NCBI GenBank assembly: GCA_936450465.1
Contig: OW388292.1
Coordinates: 28,532,368-28,596,367 of the forward strand
Reading direction: 5' to 3'
DNA from: Gibbula magus
Taxonomy: Eukaryota; Mollusca; Gastropoda; Trochida; Trochidae
Length of the DNA stretch: 64,000 nucleotides
The notes under the pieces were generated by a model. That model was not told where the DNA came from and ran no database searches. It saw nothing but the letters and a program-made list of their open reading frames with translations. Both the position numbers and the translations under genes were made by a program. Positions within the stretch are counted from its first letter, which is position 1. Each line of letters begins with the position of its first letter. Below, one piece after another: positions 24,986-36,264 of this stretch.

Positions 24986-27795
24986 AAAAATAGCTCGGTG
25001 GTGAGACGTATCACTCCTGCTACTAGAGTACACACGTCCCTGCTTGATCGTTGGGACATTGTCCTAACCCAGTGATCATCGTACTCTGGACAAGTAGACA
25101 AATTAAAGCTGACCATTGCCATATGTTACGGGGTTAGACGATATAGTAAATCTATGCATGTAGGTGGTCTCTGGGGCTTACTTAACCTTACGCTGAATCG
25201 AAATGGATGGGAGTGTGTGGGTGTAATGACAGATTGAAGGTCACTGTTCCAAACTCTGGAGGGATCGGATAATGACACGATTAACAGGTAAATACTGATT
25301 TCAGAGTATTCGCCGGTGTGATTATTTCTGATAAAACGCTTTACAGATTATTTTCAATCATGTGTATTAAATCCTTACTGTAATGCCTCAAAGAATGTAA
25401 GTCGACGCATGTTATGTTAAGTATTGCATAGAAATCACTCACGATTTTGACAGCAAGACTATTTAAATTAACTTAACCTGTAAAATTCATTTTTCACATT
25501 TCAATGCTGATGTTTTCAATTGCCAAAATCGTTATTTTATTATCTGAGTTAATTTCAGATTCTAATGGAAGAAATAATTTTCGACAATTCCGTAATTTCC
25601 AAATTTAAATTGAAAACGTTCAAATGTTGAATTAAAGTGAATTAACACTATGCATGTGTGTGCATTTTTGGCCTTCAATCAGTGAAACATTGTGAAAATA
25701 ACAGACAGGCCATCGTCAAAACTAATTCAATTACATTTCTATAATTTCAAATAACCATCTTACACTCATGAAGTTTGAAATAGATTTAGCTGTGGGTATC
25801 CAATAACTTTATCGTATATGTCATATTTAGGTCACCTTAATTTCGGAATTGATCTTTAACAGGGTTAGGTTAACAGAAAGAAAGAAAAAAACAGTTTAAA
25901 AAAATCAGTATCTCATACATAGACTGTGTCGCATCGGAATGAGAATAAGATTGATGATGAATGTTTCTCATGATAGTATCCTGCAACTGACAGTGGGAAG
26001 TAATGATCTAGGACTGCAGTGAAAACGAAGTATTCTGGGTAGATGTAGGTCACCCCATTTTTAAAACTTCAAACTGATGGAGGTATGTTTTGTCAGAAGA
26101 TCGTCAGCCAGATCACCACAGCCACATAGTCTGTTGGTTCAGAAACATTTAGCGTGCTCTATCACCAGCTGGGTGAAATGGAAAGACGACTGCTGATAAA
26201 CTTATCTTGGAAATTATAATAATTTGAAAGGTAAAGGTAAGTTATTTGGTTATAAATTAGAATTTAATGGTACTTTGAACACAAATTGTTTTACTGAAAC
26301 CACTCTTATTAAAAGTATCAATATTCAGGAATTACTATTGGTTAATTATCTTCTAGTTAATTAATACCACATAGGTAATAAGTAACTACAACATATACAA
26401 GTCTTCTTGACAGTTCCATTAACTTCAATGGCAGTTGTATATGCAAAAGAAAATTATTCTCCATTTCAGTTTATATGTTTACATTTCGAACAAGAGATGA
26501 AGCAGAAAGCGGCCCAGGACATGTTTTTTTCAGCAGCCAAGCTGGTAGAAGACTTGATCTAGGGCTTTGCAGTGCATGGAGGGGAGTGTTTGCCGTCGGT
26601 ACGGAATATGGCACAGGTTACCAATTACCACCAGAAAACACTCTGTCCCAGTGAACCAAAGGATATGACTTTCGAGAAAATTCATCATTGATTACTAGTA
26701 CTTATATATTACCTATGTTAGTTTGCTGAAAGGGTCTATCCTTCGAGTCATAGTTAATTACATCAAAGCTCCAGCAAAATGATCATTCAATGTAAGAATG
26801 GTTTAATAACTACACAGCAATATTTTAGAGGGCGCTTCATGATGGATCACCGAGACAAGATAACAAACAGAACCGTTCCTTCCCCGATTTCCCTTATATT
26901 AGTTCTGCTTTGATTTCTAACGAGCAGTCCATTACCTGAAAACCATTTTACCAATCCTCTTGCAGAATACTATATGTCGTTAATCCTCCATCATGGCAGA
27001 CGGTTGATCCACAAGTTTAGTTAATCCCAGTGTTTGCCGCATTCGGTGATCTGGTGGAGACCGATTTCTGTCGCACTCGGTTTAATTCCTTCCTATTATT
27101 CAAATGTCAAAAAATAAACTTGAATTGAACAATATTTAAATTACCAGTGTTTGATCTTATTAATCAATTTATTCTTCAAGCAAAACTTGTTTATGTCGAT
27201 GTCCTTTTGATTTCTACTCCCTTTCCCTCCATTTACATGTTAAGAGGATCAATGATTATTATTTCCTAAGTTCACAGACACTTTTTTCAACCAATAAAGT
27301 TTTTCGATAGGGGGACTTCAATTATCCAATCTTTTATTATATACAAATGTTATTTTATTATCTTCTTGTTATCTCGTATTAAATTACATGATAAATCGAA
27401 TTACAACTTCTCTGAATACACTTTAGAAACATCACTCTGTCGTAAAGATGCAAGGAATGATCGGACACCCGATAGTCTTCCTCCAATTAGATAATTATCA
27501 AAGAGATTAAAAGGATGAAAAACATTTAAAATCGTTATTGAGTCAGGCAGAGGAGGAAAATCTATAAAGCTGAGAAGAAGCAGTTTGGAACATTGTGGTC
27601 TAATCTGGTTTGAAACATGCCATGTAAATTGTCAGTACGTCGATGTAGCAACGGTGTTTTAAGCCTCAAGGAGAGACAAGGATTTTAGCAGGATCTTCAA
27701 ATGGGTAAAGGATTTCAATGTTTAATAATAAGACATTTTGTGGATGCATCGCTTTGAGAGGTGATTGATTTCTACCACGCAGCTAACCCCGTCAA
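24980..27795. other. AT-rich non-coding sequence of unit B
   Basis: The stretch is co-linear with 310-3116 of unit A. I see no gene. Confidence 0.6.
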
Positions 27796-27905
27796 TCAAT
27801 CAATCAATCAATCTTTTTATTCCTCAAAAACCACCCACGGTGGTACAAGAGAATATAAACATACATATATATTACATAAACAGACAAGAATGGTGTTAAC
27901 ATAGT
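27796..27905 (-). other. LINE-B 3' UTR with hairpin, AATAAA and (TTGA)n tail
   Basis: Read on the reverse strand, the stem ACCACC-GTG-GGTGGT (27830-27844) is followed by AATAAA (27816-27821) and about four to five TTGA repeats. The layout matches that of LINE-A and of the truncated LINE at 43716. Confidence 0.85.
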
Positions 27906-30900
27906 TCATTTTAACTTTTCCGAAACAATACGAAGATACTTTGACAATGCCTTCAATTCTGATATTTTTGTTGAACTTATCAATCTTTTATATTTGTAAG
28001 GATTTGGCCACTTGAAATAGGATTCTTTAATATAAATGCGACGTTCTGTTTCAAATGCTTTACATTTAAATAGATAGTGAATCTCATCTGCAATAGCCGG
28101 GGAGTCGCACAGAGGGCATGTTCTATCCACGCGGGGTAGGCCACGCCATCTACCGGTTTCAACCGGAAAATTATGGTTGCTTGTTCTTAGTTTCAGAATT
28201 GGGAGATACGTGGTTTTTTGGAGAAGAAGGTAATGTTCGAAGGAAGGTACCTCTTTTACCAAAATATAATTAATCCCTTTAGAGCTATTAGAAACAGAAC
28301 TTCGCCAGGATTGATAAAAATGATCTCTTAATGTAATTTCTACTTGCGATGAGACCCATTTGGGGGAGTAGTTGTATGGATTACTAAACACATAGCTCAT
28401 TCCGCATCTATTAAGAATATGCTCCACATTATTAAGCCAAACGTTTTCTTTATCGTTGTTCAATTTATCACACATTAGGTATTCTATGACTGTTTTAGAT
28501 ATCTTAGTTTTGTTAGTGATAAGAGTATTATGCCAGAAATTAACAACTCTCTTAGCTATTTGTATACTCATTGGTTCTCTCCCAAGCTCACCATAAACAA
28601 AGAAATTTGCTGTTGAGTTTCTTAAACCAGATGATAACTTTAGAAATTTAAGATGCAATCTTTCGATTAATTCAATATTTTCATGCCCCCATATTTCACA
28701 CCCATACAATAAAATCGGAGCTATCATGACATCAAATGCTTTGAAGAGAGTATCCAGGGGTAAATGATTATTCTTTGCTCTACGTAGTAGACAAAACATG
28801 GCTTTGGATGCATTATGCGTCAACTGTTTAATGGCGAAACTGAATTTTCTATTTCGGTGTAAGGATATGCCGAGGTAAGTATAGGAGTCTTGAAATTGGA
28901 TTTCTTGATCACCTAGCCAAAACTTTGTTCTATACTTATTGATATGACCAGCTCCAAACACTACTACCTTGGTTTTAGAAATATTAACTTCCAACTTCCA
29001 ATGCCTACAGTATTCGTTAAATGCATCCAGAGAGCGTTGCATAGCAACAGGGGTGTCCCCAAATAAAACAGTGTCATCTGCATAGAGCAGAACTAGGACT
29101 TGTAACAATAAACACATTTCATCATAAACACACTCAATTTGAACACCTTTGGAATCTGCTTTGAGCAGTTGTGTCTCTAGGTCATTTATAAATAATGAGA
29201 ATAAGAGAGGTGATAAGTTTTCACCTTGTCGTACTCCAGAGTAACATGGGAAATATTCTGACTTTTCATAGTTAACAGTGATACACGATTTAATGTTTTT
29301 ATAGATGTTTTCAACAACATAAAGAAATTTACCTGTAATACCATACCTCCGTAATTTATGCCACATTCCAGCTCGCCAAACGTTATCAAAGGCTTTAGAG
29401 AAATCTATGAAAGTGCAATACAATTTTTTCTTTACAGATTTAAAGAATTGAATAAGCATATTCATTGTAAATAAATTGTCTATTGTCGAAAATCCCTTTC
29501 TAAATCCTGACTGAGATGGTGATATTATGTTATTAATTTCTGTAAACTTCGTCAACCGGTCGTTCAAAATACTTGTAAACAGTTTACCAAAACAACTCAG
29601 TAATGTTATCGGTCGGTAGTTATTTGGATCTTTTTGGTCACCCTTTTTCTTGTAAATAGGCTTAATGACGCCACATACCCATGAGTCAGGGACATAACCT
29701 GTGTCTGAAACTAAGTTAAAGAGCGTCACATATGCATGTCCAAGCTTAACAAATGACTCAATGAGATATTCGTTGATGATTTGATCTGTACCCGCCGTCT
29801 TATTTCTTTTTAAGCGCTTTATAGCACTTTCTACCTCACTTAAAGTAATTTCCTGATTTAACAATGTATCGTCAAAATCTTGCTCGTCGGGGTTCTCTGG
29901 TAGTTCCGTGTCCGTATGAATTTTATTGTTCATATCTTTAAAATAATTATAAAAGATGTTTAGGTCAACATTAACATCATTTGCCGATTTGGGATTTAGA
30001 ATCTTCCAGAACTCTTTAGGTGATTTTGAACTCAATTGCCGTAATTTTTTCCCCGCCGCGTTTCTGTATTTCCGTGCATTTTGTTTTATACAACGTTTGT
30101 AATTTTTGGCTTTCGTATGAAAATTTAGTTTGTTGTTTTCATTATTGAATCTCTTATAGCGACATTTGGCTTTCTTGTATTCTCTTCTCTGTCTTTTGCA
30201 TTCGGAGTCGAACCACGGCTTATCTGACTCTGAGCTAACGCGAGTGTTGGTGTGAGTTGATCTTACTCCGAACGTAGTGCATGCAGAGTCCGTGAGAGTG
30301 TGCGCGATGCTGTTTGTGAGCGTGTTTATGAACTCAGGAGTGATACTGTGTTCGCGTGCGGATGCTATTTGTAGAAGAATATCATCGATATGTTTTGTGT
30401 CTATATTTGAGCGAAATAGCTCACCTTTATCTTGTGTGAATTTTAGTGGACTTTGTGTTGAAGAGGATTTACCGGTGGATTCGTGCGGATTTAGTGTGTC
30501 AGAGGTAATGTCATTTATAAGGTCATTTCTATTGTTTCCAATTTTCAGCGTAAAATTAAGAGGACAATGTACGTCAGAAAAAAGAGGGTTAAAGTCTTGA
30601 ATGCTAAAGTTATCGAAAAGTTTTAAACAAGACGGGGAGGCTATAACGTAATCTACAACGCTTTTGTCTCTACATGTCGTCTTCCCTGTAAGTCCGTCGT
30701 CTCCGACACGGCCATTACATATAAACATATTCAAGTCTTTACATATGCTAAGAAGCCTGTTACCAAAATTATTTACCCTTCCCCTATCTTCTGTTTGTCT
30801 TATGAATGGCAGACCTACACTAGAAAGTACATGCTCGGGGTCAAGTTCATTTCTCAGTTCGTCAATGTCAAGGTCCAATTCATCAGCGATATGTTTATCA

Positions 30901-31763
30901 AATATACAATAATCTTTCAAATTACTTGTTCGTGCGTTAAAATCACCCATTAGTAATAAGTACTCAGTTTCGGTGGCATGATTATACACAGTTTGCTCAA
31001 GTTCTGTAAAAAAGTTTTCAGTAGAATATTTTGATCCTTCGGGGGGTATATATATCACTCCCAAAACTAGATCATTGTTAGTGTTAAGTAGATCTTTGGA
31101 GATTTGGAACCACATAGAATATGTGTCTTTGTCATCTATGACAGTAATGAAATTCTTATATTTGTTTCTAACTGCTAAACCTAAACCGCCTGATCTGCTT
31201 GCACAACCTGATCTATGCTGTAGATAAAGTGTATAGTTTCTTATTTCAAACTCATCCAGATCGCTTGTTTTGGTTTCTTGTAGACCTATTATGTCATGTT
31301 TCTGCAGCATATCAAGAAATTCCGGACAGTCTAAGCGGTTTCGTAGTCCACATACATTTAGACTTAATAAATGTAACAAATTATTATAGTGTATCACATT
31401 TCTGGTACTGCTATAAGTGGGAGGAGGTGGAACATGCGTGACATTACTGTCAGTACACACAATATGCATAGCATCAAGTAAACGTTTGCAGGAGAACATT
31501 ATGTTAACATCATATAAGGGTATGGTATTATCATGTCCACTGTTGATTATATCTGATTCCAATATATCACAATGTGCAGTAACAGGTGAAAGTACATTGT
31601 TAATAATCATTGAACTGTTCGTAGCATAAAAGGTTTGTTCAAATAGTTCAGAGCTAGTTAAGAGTTCACTTTCACTTTCTTGATTGTCACAGTCAACAGA
31701 CCCGCAGCTAGCGGGACACTTACTCTCACCAGAGCATTTGGGTTCCCAAGGTGTAGATTCCAC
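27906..31763 (-). CDS. LINE-B ORF2: APE endonuclease and reverse transcriptase
   Basis: The intact 1285-codon frame is counted here from a GTG (31763); it is open further up to the ORF1 stop. The first ATG is residue 52. The endonuclease spans about 130-405 with LSLNVCGLRN (Asn136), LQETK (Glu163), VIYIPPE, MGDFNAR (Asp274, Asn276), SVVDYVIASP and FSDVHCPL. The RT spans about 690-945 with PNNYRPITLLS, SGFRKGFST, FIDFSKAFDNV (Asp787), GVRQGENLSPLLFS and YADD (894-897). A knuckle CPLCDSPAIADEIHYLFKC (C-x2-C-x9-H-x4-C, from 1216) lies near the end. The protein would nick the target and copy its RNA from the nick in the nucleus. All catalytic residues I can check are present, so the protein looks functional. 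The N-terminal extension before the endonuclease has six Cys and no domain I recognise. Confidence 0.95.
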   Translation of the reverse strand: MESTPWEPKCSGESKCPASCGSVDCDNQESESELLTSSELFEQTFYATNSSMIINNVLSPVTAHCDILESDIINSGHDNTIPLYDVNIMFSCKRLLDAMHIVCTDSNVTHVPPPPTYSSTRNVIHYNNLLHLLSLNVCGLRNRLDCPEFLDMLQKHDIIGLQETKTSDLDEFEIRNYTLYLQHRSGCASRSGGLGLAVRNKYKNFITVIDDKDTYSMWFQISKDLLNTNNDLVLGVIYIPPEGSKYSTENFFTELEQTVYNHATETEYLLLMGDFNARTSNLKDYCIFDKHIADELDLDIDELRNELDPEHVLSSVGLPFIRQTEDRGRVNNFGNRLLSICKDLNMFICNGRVGDDGLTGKTTCRDKSVVDYVIASPSCLKLFDNFSIQDFNPLFSDVHCPLNFTLKIGNNRNDLINDITSDTLNPHESTGKSSSTQSPLKFTQDKGELFRSNIDTKHIDDILLQIASAREHSITPEFINTLTNSIAHTLTDSACTTFGVRSTHTNTRVSSESDKPWFDSECKRQRREYKKAKCRYKRFNNENNKLNFHTKAKNYKRCIKQNARKYRNAAGKKLRQLSSKSPKEFWKILNPKSANDVNVDLNIFYNYFKDMNNKIHTDTELPENPDEQDFDDTLLNQEITLSEVESAIKRLKRNKTAGTDQIINEYLIESFVKLGHAYVTLFNLVSDTGYVPDSWVCGVIKPIYKKKGDQKDPNNYRPITLLSCFGKLFTSILNDRLTKFTEINNIISPSQSGFRKGFSTIDNLFTMNMLIQFFKSVKKKLYCTFIDFSKAFDNVWRAGMWHKLRRYGITGKFLYVVENIYKNIKSCITVNYEKSEYFPCYSGVRQGENLSPLLFSLFINDLETQLLKADSKGVQIECVYDEMCLLLQVLVLLYADDTVLFGDTPVAMQRSLDAFNEYCRHWKLEVNISKTKVVVFGAGHINKYRTKFWLGDQEIQFQDSYTYLGISLHRNRKFSFAIKQLTHNASKAMFCLLRRAKNNHLPLDTLFKAFDVMIAPILLYGCEIWGHENIELIERLHLKFLKLSSGLRNSTANFFVYGELGREPMSIQIAKRVVNFWHNTLITNKTKISKTVIEYLMCDKLNNDKENVWLNNVEHILNRCGMSYVFSNPYNYSPKWVSSQVEITLRDHFYQSWRSSVSNSSKGINYILVKEVPSFEHYLLLQKTTYLPILKLRTSNHNFPVETGRWRGLPRVDRTCPLCDSPAIADEIHYLFKCKAFETERRIYIKESYFKWPNPYKYKRLISSTKISELKALSKYLRIVSEKLK

Positions 31764-31790
31764 TACAGTCTCTCGCCCACCGGCGCACCC

Positions 31791-32798
31791 CTACCGTCTG
31801 TACCCTCGGGGTCGCGCACTGGTCTGTTCCTGGGGTACTCTGTACGGGGGTGGAGGCACAGCTTGTAGGGCGTTATCTACATATAGTTTGTCAATAACAA
31901 TCACAGCCTTCTTACCCTGGGCTTTAGCTTCCCTGAGTCGAGGTAGGAGCACATCCTTCCTGTACGCGTTGATTTCCTCTGGGAACTGCTCCACAATATG
32001 ATATGGCTTACCCTTCAGCTCTCGACCACACCTCTTGACTGCGTCTCGCTCCTTAGTGTAGAGGAACTTCGCTATCATGGACCTTGGTCTGTTCACGGTG
32101 CCTCCTCCTGTGCTCTGTCTCTTTGGTCCTATCCTGTGTACCCTCTTAAAGTGTAGGTCAGCACTGTCAAATTTAAGTTCATGTAAAATGAAATTCTTAA
32201 GTACAGTTTCACATTCTTCAAGGGAGTCAGTGTTGGTGGTCTCGGGTATGTTGGTAAAGATCAAATTGTCCCTCATTGATCTGCACCGTTGATCTATAAG
32301 CGCCTCGTTGAGTCTAGCGTTTTCATGGGGGTTACACACTAGAGAAGAAACTTTATCAGATAGGGATTTAATGTCTTTCGTCATTGTCTCCTTATCCCGA
32401 ACAAACTTGTCAAAACTGTCACTTATGAAGCGGGTAGACTCTTCTAACACAGACACTCTGTCTTTAACATCTTCAAACGCATGCACTTTCAGTTCAAGAT
32501 TTGCCACATTGACTTTTATATCGTAGACGTCTTTTTCAATGGCATCTAGTTTTGAGAGTTTATTGTCCATGTGTTCAAGTTTGATCAATATGGCGCTCAG
32601 CTTATCAGGTGGATGGGGTGAGGGTAGAGTGTACTGTACCTGGGACGGAGTGAAGTAATGGCCCTGGGGGGCATTGAATGCCGGTTGTATCATGTTTGGT
32701 GAATAGAGAGTGTCCATAGACTCACGCAGTACTTGTCCGGTGCTCGGGTTGTTCACTGCAGACGGGGTGGTATATGCTTCAAGCATGTGGAGTGTCAT
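31791..32798 (-). CDS. LINE-B ORF1 protein, start contributed by flanking DNA
   Basis: The 335-codon frame has a coiled coil at about 66-153 (KLSKLDAIEKDVYDIKVNVA and onward), an RRM-like region from about 175 (SMRDNLIFTNIPE) and a C-terminal domain with PYHIVEQFPEEINAYRKDVL and VIVIDKLYVD, as in L1 ORF1p-type (Transposase_22-like) RNA chaperones. The first ATG (32798) and the following eight codons are not part of the element: they lie in the flanking sequence, present at the empty site in unit A. The first ATG fully inside the element is codon 28 (32717). It stops with TAG at 31791-31793, and ORF2 follows in the same frame. Its Arg-rich end is RPRGYRR. Confidence 0.85.
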   Translation of the reverse strand: MTLHMLEAYTTPSAVNNPSTGQVLRESMDTLYSPNMIQPAFNAPQGHYFTPSQVQYTLPSPHPPDKLSAILIKLEHMDNKLSKLDAIEKDVYDIKVNVANLELKVHAFEDVKDRVSVLEESTRFISDSFDKFVRDKETMTKDIKSLSDKVSSLVCNPHENARLNEALIDQRCRSMRDNLIFTNIPETTNTDSLEECETVLKNFILHELKFDSADLHFKRVHRIGPKRQSTGGGTVNRPRSMIAKFLYTKERDAVKRCGRELKGKPYHIVEQFPEEINAYRKDVLLPRLREAKAQGKKAVIVIDKLYVDNALQAVPPPPYRVPQEQTSARPRGYRR

Positions 32799-32805
32799 TA
32801 CGTCA

Positions 32806-33252
32806 GTGTTAGGACTTACTAAGTCCTAATTAGGAAATAACTAAGTCCTAATTAGGAGTTACTTATGTCCTAATTAGGTGATAGTTATGTCCTAATTAGG
32901 CGATAATTAAGTCCTAATTAGGAGATAACTAAGTCCTAATTAGGGGATAATAACTCCTAATTAGGAGTTACTTATGTCCTAATTAGGTTAAAGTTATGTC
33001 CTAATTAGGCGATAACAAAGTCCTAATTAGGTGATAACTAAGTCCTAATTAGGAGTTAGTATCTCCTAATTAGGTGATAGTATCTCCTAATTAGGAGATA
33101 GCATCTCCTAATTAGGAGATAATTTCTCCTAATTAGGTGATAATCATGTCCTAATTAGGACTTAGTTTATCCTAAGTAGGTGATAACTAAGTCCTAATTA
33201 GAAGTTACTTATGTCCTATTTAGGAGTTAGTATCTCCTAATTATGAGATAAA
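32806..33252. repeat. Array of TCCTAATTAGGA palindromes, unit B copy
   Basis: About 16 perfect CCTAATTAGG cores plus four degenerate ones recur at about 22-bp spacing. Linkers vary (AGTTACTTATG, GATAACTAAG, AGATAGTATC). This is more than twice the length of the unit A array. The 5' end of LINE-B lies about 35 bp away. Confidence 0.93.
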
Positions 33253-34446
33253 AAAAATCTGACTGTGGCACTGGGATGCTTCCTTACCATGGTGATTGAT
33301 TTACCGAAGAATTAAAATATATCATTACTTGAACAAGGCTAATATAAGCCACAAAAGTTTTAGAACACAGCCTGAATATTGACTGCTCTCATATTGGAAA
33401 ATAATGAAAACTGATAATATAACGCATTTTCGATCGCTGGATGAAGACTCGTTGTAGATTATATGAGCAAATAAATACCCACTATAAACAAAAACACAGA
33501 CAATTGGAAATAATTTCAACAGTAAAACTGATCTTAATCTAACTTTCAAATCGGTTACTGACATATTTTGACGAAGAGAAACATGAACATGACCACGGTA
33601 TAAAGGAGTCAGAGAAGTAGCATGTCTTGTGATTAGAGATATATTTTATTTTATGCAACTGGTTTCATCACACTGCACGTGCCGAATTATCGGAGGCTTT
33701 GATCTTAAAAGTGTGAACATTTTACTTCGCAGTTTCATTAACTCAGATGCTGTGGTAGGGTCGATAATAATTTACAGGGACAGTAAAACATAAATTATAA
33801 CAACACAAATAGTAATAAATATGTTAATTATAATAAATAGTGTTGGTTTAAACATATTTTATTCACAAAGAATCGGATTGGGTACAAGTTGTCCAACTTA
33901 GAACACCCTCTCCTTAATAAATAGTGTACATAACTCATTTCTTGTGAAATAATTGTGGATTGTCCCTGGCCAAGGCTCGAGAAAAGGCATTATTATTTTA
34001 CTCGGGACACTTAATAAGAAAGGGGAACCTATTTAGATATCATATTCTTACGAAAGAGGTATATATTTGAAATATGTTATGTTTCGAGCAACATTAGGAT
34101 CAATCAGTATATACTAATGTTCTTTATGCAAGATTATTGCAGAATCGTTAGAAAACTTATGGAGAAGAGACAAGTCCATTTACTACAATATTATTCCTTT
34201 CAAAATATGATATATACTCTTCAAAAAAAAGAAAATTGACGAAATATCTGAAAGCAGGATATAACAATGACCTTGAATTAAACAAAAAGAAGGTTGATTA
34301 CCCCCACATTCACAAAAACACATCAAAACTGCACTAGCGTAGCGTTTGGAGAACAATATTAACAATTCATCAAAATGCAACGGGCTGTTCAAATGTGCAT
34401 CACACGATCCTGCATTTATGCATGCAGGAACCCTTGCTCAAAGGGT

Positions 34447-34800
34447 ATGAAAAGCCATATCAACGGGTGTTCACACAGACAGTATACCCAATTTCAGACT
34501 GCCAAGGCTGAATAGAGCTCAACGTAACAACGTTATTGGCAGATTTGCAAGGTGGAGCAACACACCAAGCTGTGGCCAGGCATTTTAGCGTATCCGGATC
34601 CCGACAGAGAATATCTACATGTTGGACCCGATACAACCATGCCAACAGTGTTGTCGACAGACCAAGGTCAAGGAGACCAAGGGTGACAACTTCAACAGAA
34701 GATCGATACATCAGACTGCGTCGCCTTCGAGACGACACTGCGACAACAGCGTTTACAAGTACGCAGATCCCTGGGCTGCACCAAATTTCAAACAGTAAAT
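34447..34800 (+). pseudogene. Tc1-like transposase N-terminal relic 1 (unit B)
   Basis: This is the duplicate of 4545-4925. The frame from 34536 encodes ATHQAVARHFSVSGSRQRIS and DRPRSRRPRVTTSTEDRYIR. A 6-bp in-frame insertion adds Gly-Ser within the HTH, and a deletion near 34790 shortens the end. No catalytic domain follows. Confidence 0.8.
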
Positions 34801-35727
34801 AAGAGTTTGAAGAAGCCTGGCTGACATTTCCTCTACCTCTCTGAAGCTATAGTGTTTGTGAATCTGGCTTATGACATGATTAATGTTTCCAGCATCGCGT
34901 GCTTGAATCCTAAAACGAAGTTTGAATGGTGATTTCTGTGTCCTATCCCCAAAAAATGCTTTATCAAATTATTAAATTTTGAGTCAGTGTCAAGTTTCTT
35001 TTTTGAAGAGTATATAATAACTTGTTAATGTAAGCTGTACACAGGGCATGTCCGTTCAATGAGCTCGAGAAGAATTGAAAAACAACAGATAAAGACAAGT
35101 GATTTACATTATCTGTCAATATCAACATTGCAAATTGACAGCTCATGTGCCGGATTTCCATTAAGCTTAGAGAGTTTTGAGCCAGCATTTCCCACGAGTA
35201 TACCAGTAGTGTCAGATTCATTACACAAAACAGATCAAACAAGTGCAATGTAACAACCTGGACATTTTATGACACCAGTTTAGCATTGGAAACTATCATG
35301 GGATGAATCCCTCATTTACAATGAATAAAAAGATTTACAGTTGCCACATTCCCTCTTATAACGGCGGGAATGTTGAAATGTTGTATTCCAACTCGATTTA
35401 TATTCTGATCAACCATTTTGCAAATTTAAATTGGTTATGATCATGTTATAGCTATAATTTATGTAAAAGTTTTTCCTTATTAATTAGTACTTACGTTTTA
35501 TCAAAATGGTATTATTAAATTCATATAACATATTCTTGTATATCTATCTTGCTTATCCGATTGAAGCGACATCAAAGCAATGCAATAATATGTAAAAGTG
35601 GTGTTTATGTGATCGTTGAAACTCATCACTGAACATGTTGCTGAAACATGAACATGTTGCATACATAGAGATTAACATGTGGTCTTTCAGAAACTAGGGT
35701 CAGTACAATACCTACTGTCCTGTTGAA

Positions 35728-36075
35728 GACATAGCGGTATGCTAAAATTGACACCTGAGAACAGAGAACGCGCCATTGCATTAATTTAAGAAGAGATGCC
35801 CAGCATAGCCATTGCCCAAAGGTTTGGATGTCATCAATTGATCATCGTGAGACTGACACATGGTTTCCAGTTAGCAGGGTAAACCAGGAATCGACCATGA
35901 CCGGACAGCAACGTGTAACAACGGCTCGACAAGACTGACACATTGTGCAACATCATCTAAAGGACCGTACATTGCCCCCATGTTGTTGCTGATGTGAGGG
36001 GGAGGCATGCGAACGTCAATGCGGACACTGGTCGCCGCCGACTACGTTCAGACTTTTCAGTTTGTACCGCTTGTG
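35728..36075 (+). pseudogene. Tc1-like transposase relic 2 (unit B)
   Basis: This is the duplicate of 10668-11010, with the same internal stops (for example the TAA after GCATTAATT) and a few private changes. In this unit it directly follows the uninterrupted LINE-A target site (TACAA at 35704-35708). Confidence 0.7.
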
Positions 36076-36264
36076 TCGAATTGTCACTTTAATTAAAGTT
36101 TTTAAGTCTCTGTGAGTTGTTGTTTCTTTTCTTGCATTGGTAATTAGCCGGCCAACAACCATACCAAAATTAAGATTTGAGTAACGTAATGTCTCGCCAA
36201 CCTACGACACCTACACACATCTTTCAATCGATTGTAATTATCGTCAATCAGCGGAGTTTGCAGC

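Larger units (their letters stand above)
27796..32772 (-). mobile_element. LINE-B: non-LTR retrotransposon with intact reading frames
   Basis: The element's limits come from comparison with unit A, where CCCCGTCAA is followed by CATCTTGT and then TATGCTTCAAGC. In unit B the 8 bp CATCTTGT (3117-3124 in A) are missing and 4977 bp of LINE lie in their place, so insertion produced a small deletion and not a duplication. On the reverse strand it carries ORF1 (coiled coil plus RRM-like), ORF2 (endonuclease, RT, C-terminal knuckle), a 3' hairpin, AATAAA and a (TTGA)n tail. There is no 5' UTR and ORF1 runs to the very edge, so the copy is probably 5'-truncated by a little. It is a different family from LINE-A, and unit A lacks it. 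Confidence 0.95.

Noticed and set aside
24827..25122. Long reverse-strand frames of Ser/Leu repeats
   Set aside because: They are translations of the (AG)n microsatellite.
30277..32526. Several + strand frames of 60-107 codons
   Set aside because: They are antisense shadows of the LINE-B ORFs, which carry all recognisable domains on the reverse strand.
32806..33252. CRISPR-like array because of regular palindromic repeats
   Set aside because: Repeats are 10-12 bp with about 10-bp degenerate linkers, no unique spacers, no cas genes, and the context is an animal genome.
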